A DNA stretch of 6,658 nucleotides from Frankia sp. GTDB taxonomy: Bacteria; Actinomycetota; Actinomycetes; Frankiales; Frankiaceae. This document shows, in pieces, positions 6,132 through 6,658 of the stretch (positions within the stretch are counted from its first letter, which is position 1; each line of letters begins with the position of its first letter). A model generated the notes under the pieces. The model saw only the letters and a program-made list of their open reading frames with translations. It had not been told where the DNA came from and did not search any database. Made by a program: the position numbers and the translations under genes. The stretch lies in the NCBI GenBank assembly GCA_019689615.1, contig JADGHD010000280.1, positions 1 to 6,658 of the forward strand, written 5' to 3'.

Positions 6132-6565
6132 GACCGACGCGGGCGCGCGACCTGGTCATCGCCGGGGTGTTCGCGGCCGTCGCGTGCTATCTGCTGATCA
6201 ACTGGGGCTACCGGTCGTTGCCCCGGCTGCCGCGGACCGCGCCGCTGTCGGTGGCCGTGATCGCGCTGCTGGAGCTGCAGACAGCGAGCATCACCCGCCG
6301 CCGGATGCTCGGCCGGCCGGGCACCCGCCCGATCATGGCGATCACCGTGGCGCGGCTGGCCGCCCTGGCGAAGGCCAGCTCGCTGGCGGGCGCGGCGCTG
6401 GCCGGCGCCTGGGCCGCCCTGCTCAGCTACACGGCGCCGCGGACCGACGAGTTCGCCACCGCCACGTCCGACCTGATCACGTCCGGCCTTGGGCTGGCAT
6501 CCGCCGGGTTCCTGATCGTCGCCGCGCTGCTGCTGGAACGGGTCTGCCGGGTCCCCCGGCGCTGA
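6128..6565 (+). CDS. DUF3180 family membrane protein
   Basis: A 145-residue integral membrane protein with four predicted helices at about 9-26, 38-55, 73-101 and 116-137. The third region contains ARLAALAKASSLAGA (75-89), a conserved-looking stretch of DUF3180, an actinobacterial family commonly found directly after folK. Basic residues at the N-terminus (RPTRAR), between helices 2 and 3 (TRRRMLGRPGTR) and at the C-terminus (RVPRR) suggest that these parts are cytoplasmic. The ATG overlaps the folK stop as ATGA, so translation is probably coupled to folate biosynthesis genes. Its function is unknown; the constant linkage suggests, but does not prove, a role tied to pterin or folate metabolism or simply to operon history. 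It appears complete, ending at TGA 6563-6565. Confidence 0.9.
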   Translation: MRPTRARDLVIAGVFAAVACYLLINWGYRSLPRLPRTAPLSVAVIALLELQTASITRRRMLGRPGTRPIMAITVARLAALAKASSLAGAALAGAWAALLSYTAPRTDEFATATSDLITSGLGLASAGFLIVAALLLERVCRVPRR

Positions 6566-6640
6566 GGGGCGGGCCGGGCGAGCCGACGCTGACGTAACGG
6601 CAGACAACTCCGGGGAACCTCGGGCCGCCCACGGCCAGCC

Positions 6641-6658
6641 CTGTCTCTTAAACACATA
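6641..6658 (+). other. Residual Nextera (Tn5 mosaic end) adapter sequence
   Basis: The last 18 bases, CTGTCTCTTAAACACATA, match the reverse-complement Tn5 mosaic end used in Nextera libraries (CTGTCTCTTATACACATCT) at 16 of the first 18 positions. The mismatches are the base after CTTA and the final base. The fragment abuts the contig end exactly and is AT-rich beside very GC-rich DNA. It is almost certainly untrimmed library sequence, so the biological sequence ends at about 6640. Confidence 0.9.

Overview
This is a very GC-rich window of actinobacterial character. It uses GTG as well as ATG starts, its third codon positions are dominated by G and C, and it carries a folP-folB-folK-DUF3180 order, the last family being actinobacterial. 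The fold of the regulator-like protein and the overall look suggest a Frankia- or Streptomyces-like filamentous actinomycete, but the genus cannot be fixed from the sequence. The window looks like a whole short contig: the first gene is cut at base 1, and the last 18 bases match a Nextera transposon adapter rather than genome.

Layout. Bases 1-390 (+) hold the 3' part of a PAP2-family membrane phosphatase. It converges on a two-gene minus-strand module. The upstream gene of that module (3284 to 1536) encodes a 582-residue protein with TPR-like helical repeats and no visible DNA-binding domain. The downstream gene (1480 or 1525 to 500) encodes an APH/choline-kinase-fold phosphotransferase. A hairpin with a T-rich tail lies just beyond the kinase stop. 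The module starts from a 585-base intergenic region. That region contains an excellent ribosome binding site, a TAnnnT -10 box and a near-consensus DosR/DevR-like palindrome on its regulator side, and an apparently leaderless promoter for folP on its other side.

Bases 3871-6565 (+) are a folate biosynthesis cluster. FolB (dihydroneopterin aldolase) makes 6-hydroxymethyl-7,8-dihydropterin, FolK pyrophosphorylates it, and FolP condenses the product with p-aminobenzoate to give dihydropteroate. folB, folK and a small four-helix DUF3180 membrane protein are joined by ATGA stop/start overlaps and are probably translationally coupled. folP is separated from folB by 363 bases containing a perfect 18-bp inverted repeat, which is unusual for a gene pair that is normally close.

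No CRISPR array, insertion sequence, tRNA or rRNA was seen. The most interesting items are the TPR protein-kinase pair with its DosR-like promoter, the structured folP-folB gap, and the adapter remnant at the right end. No clearly new system can be claimed.
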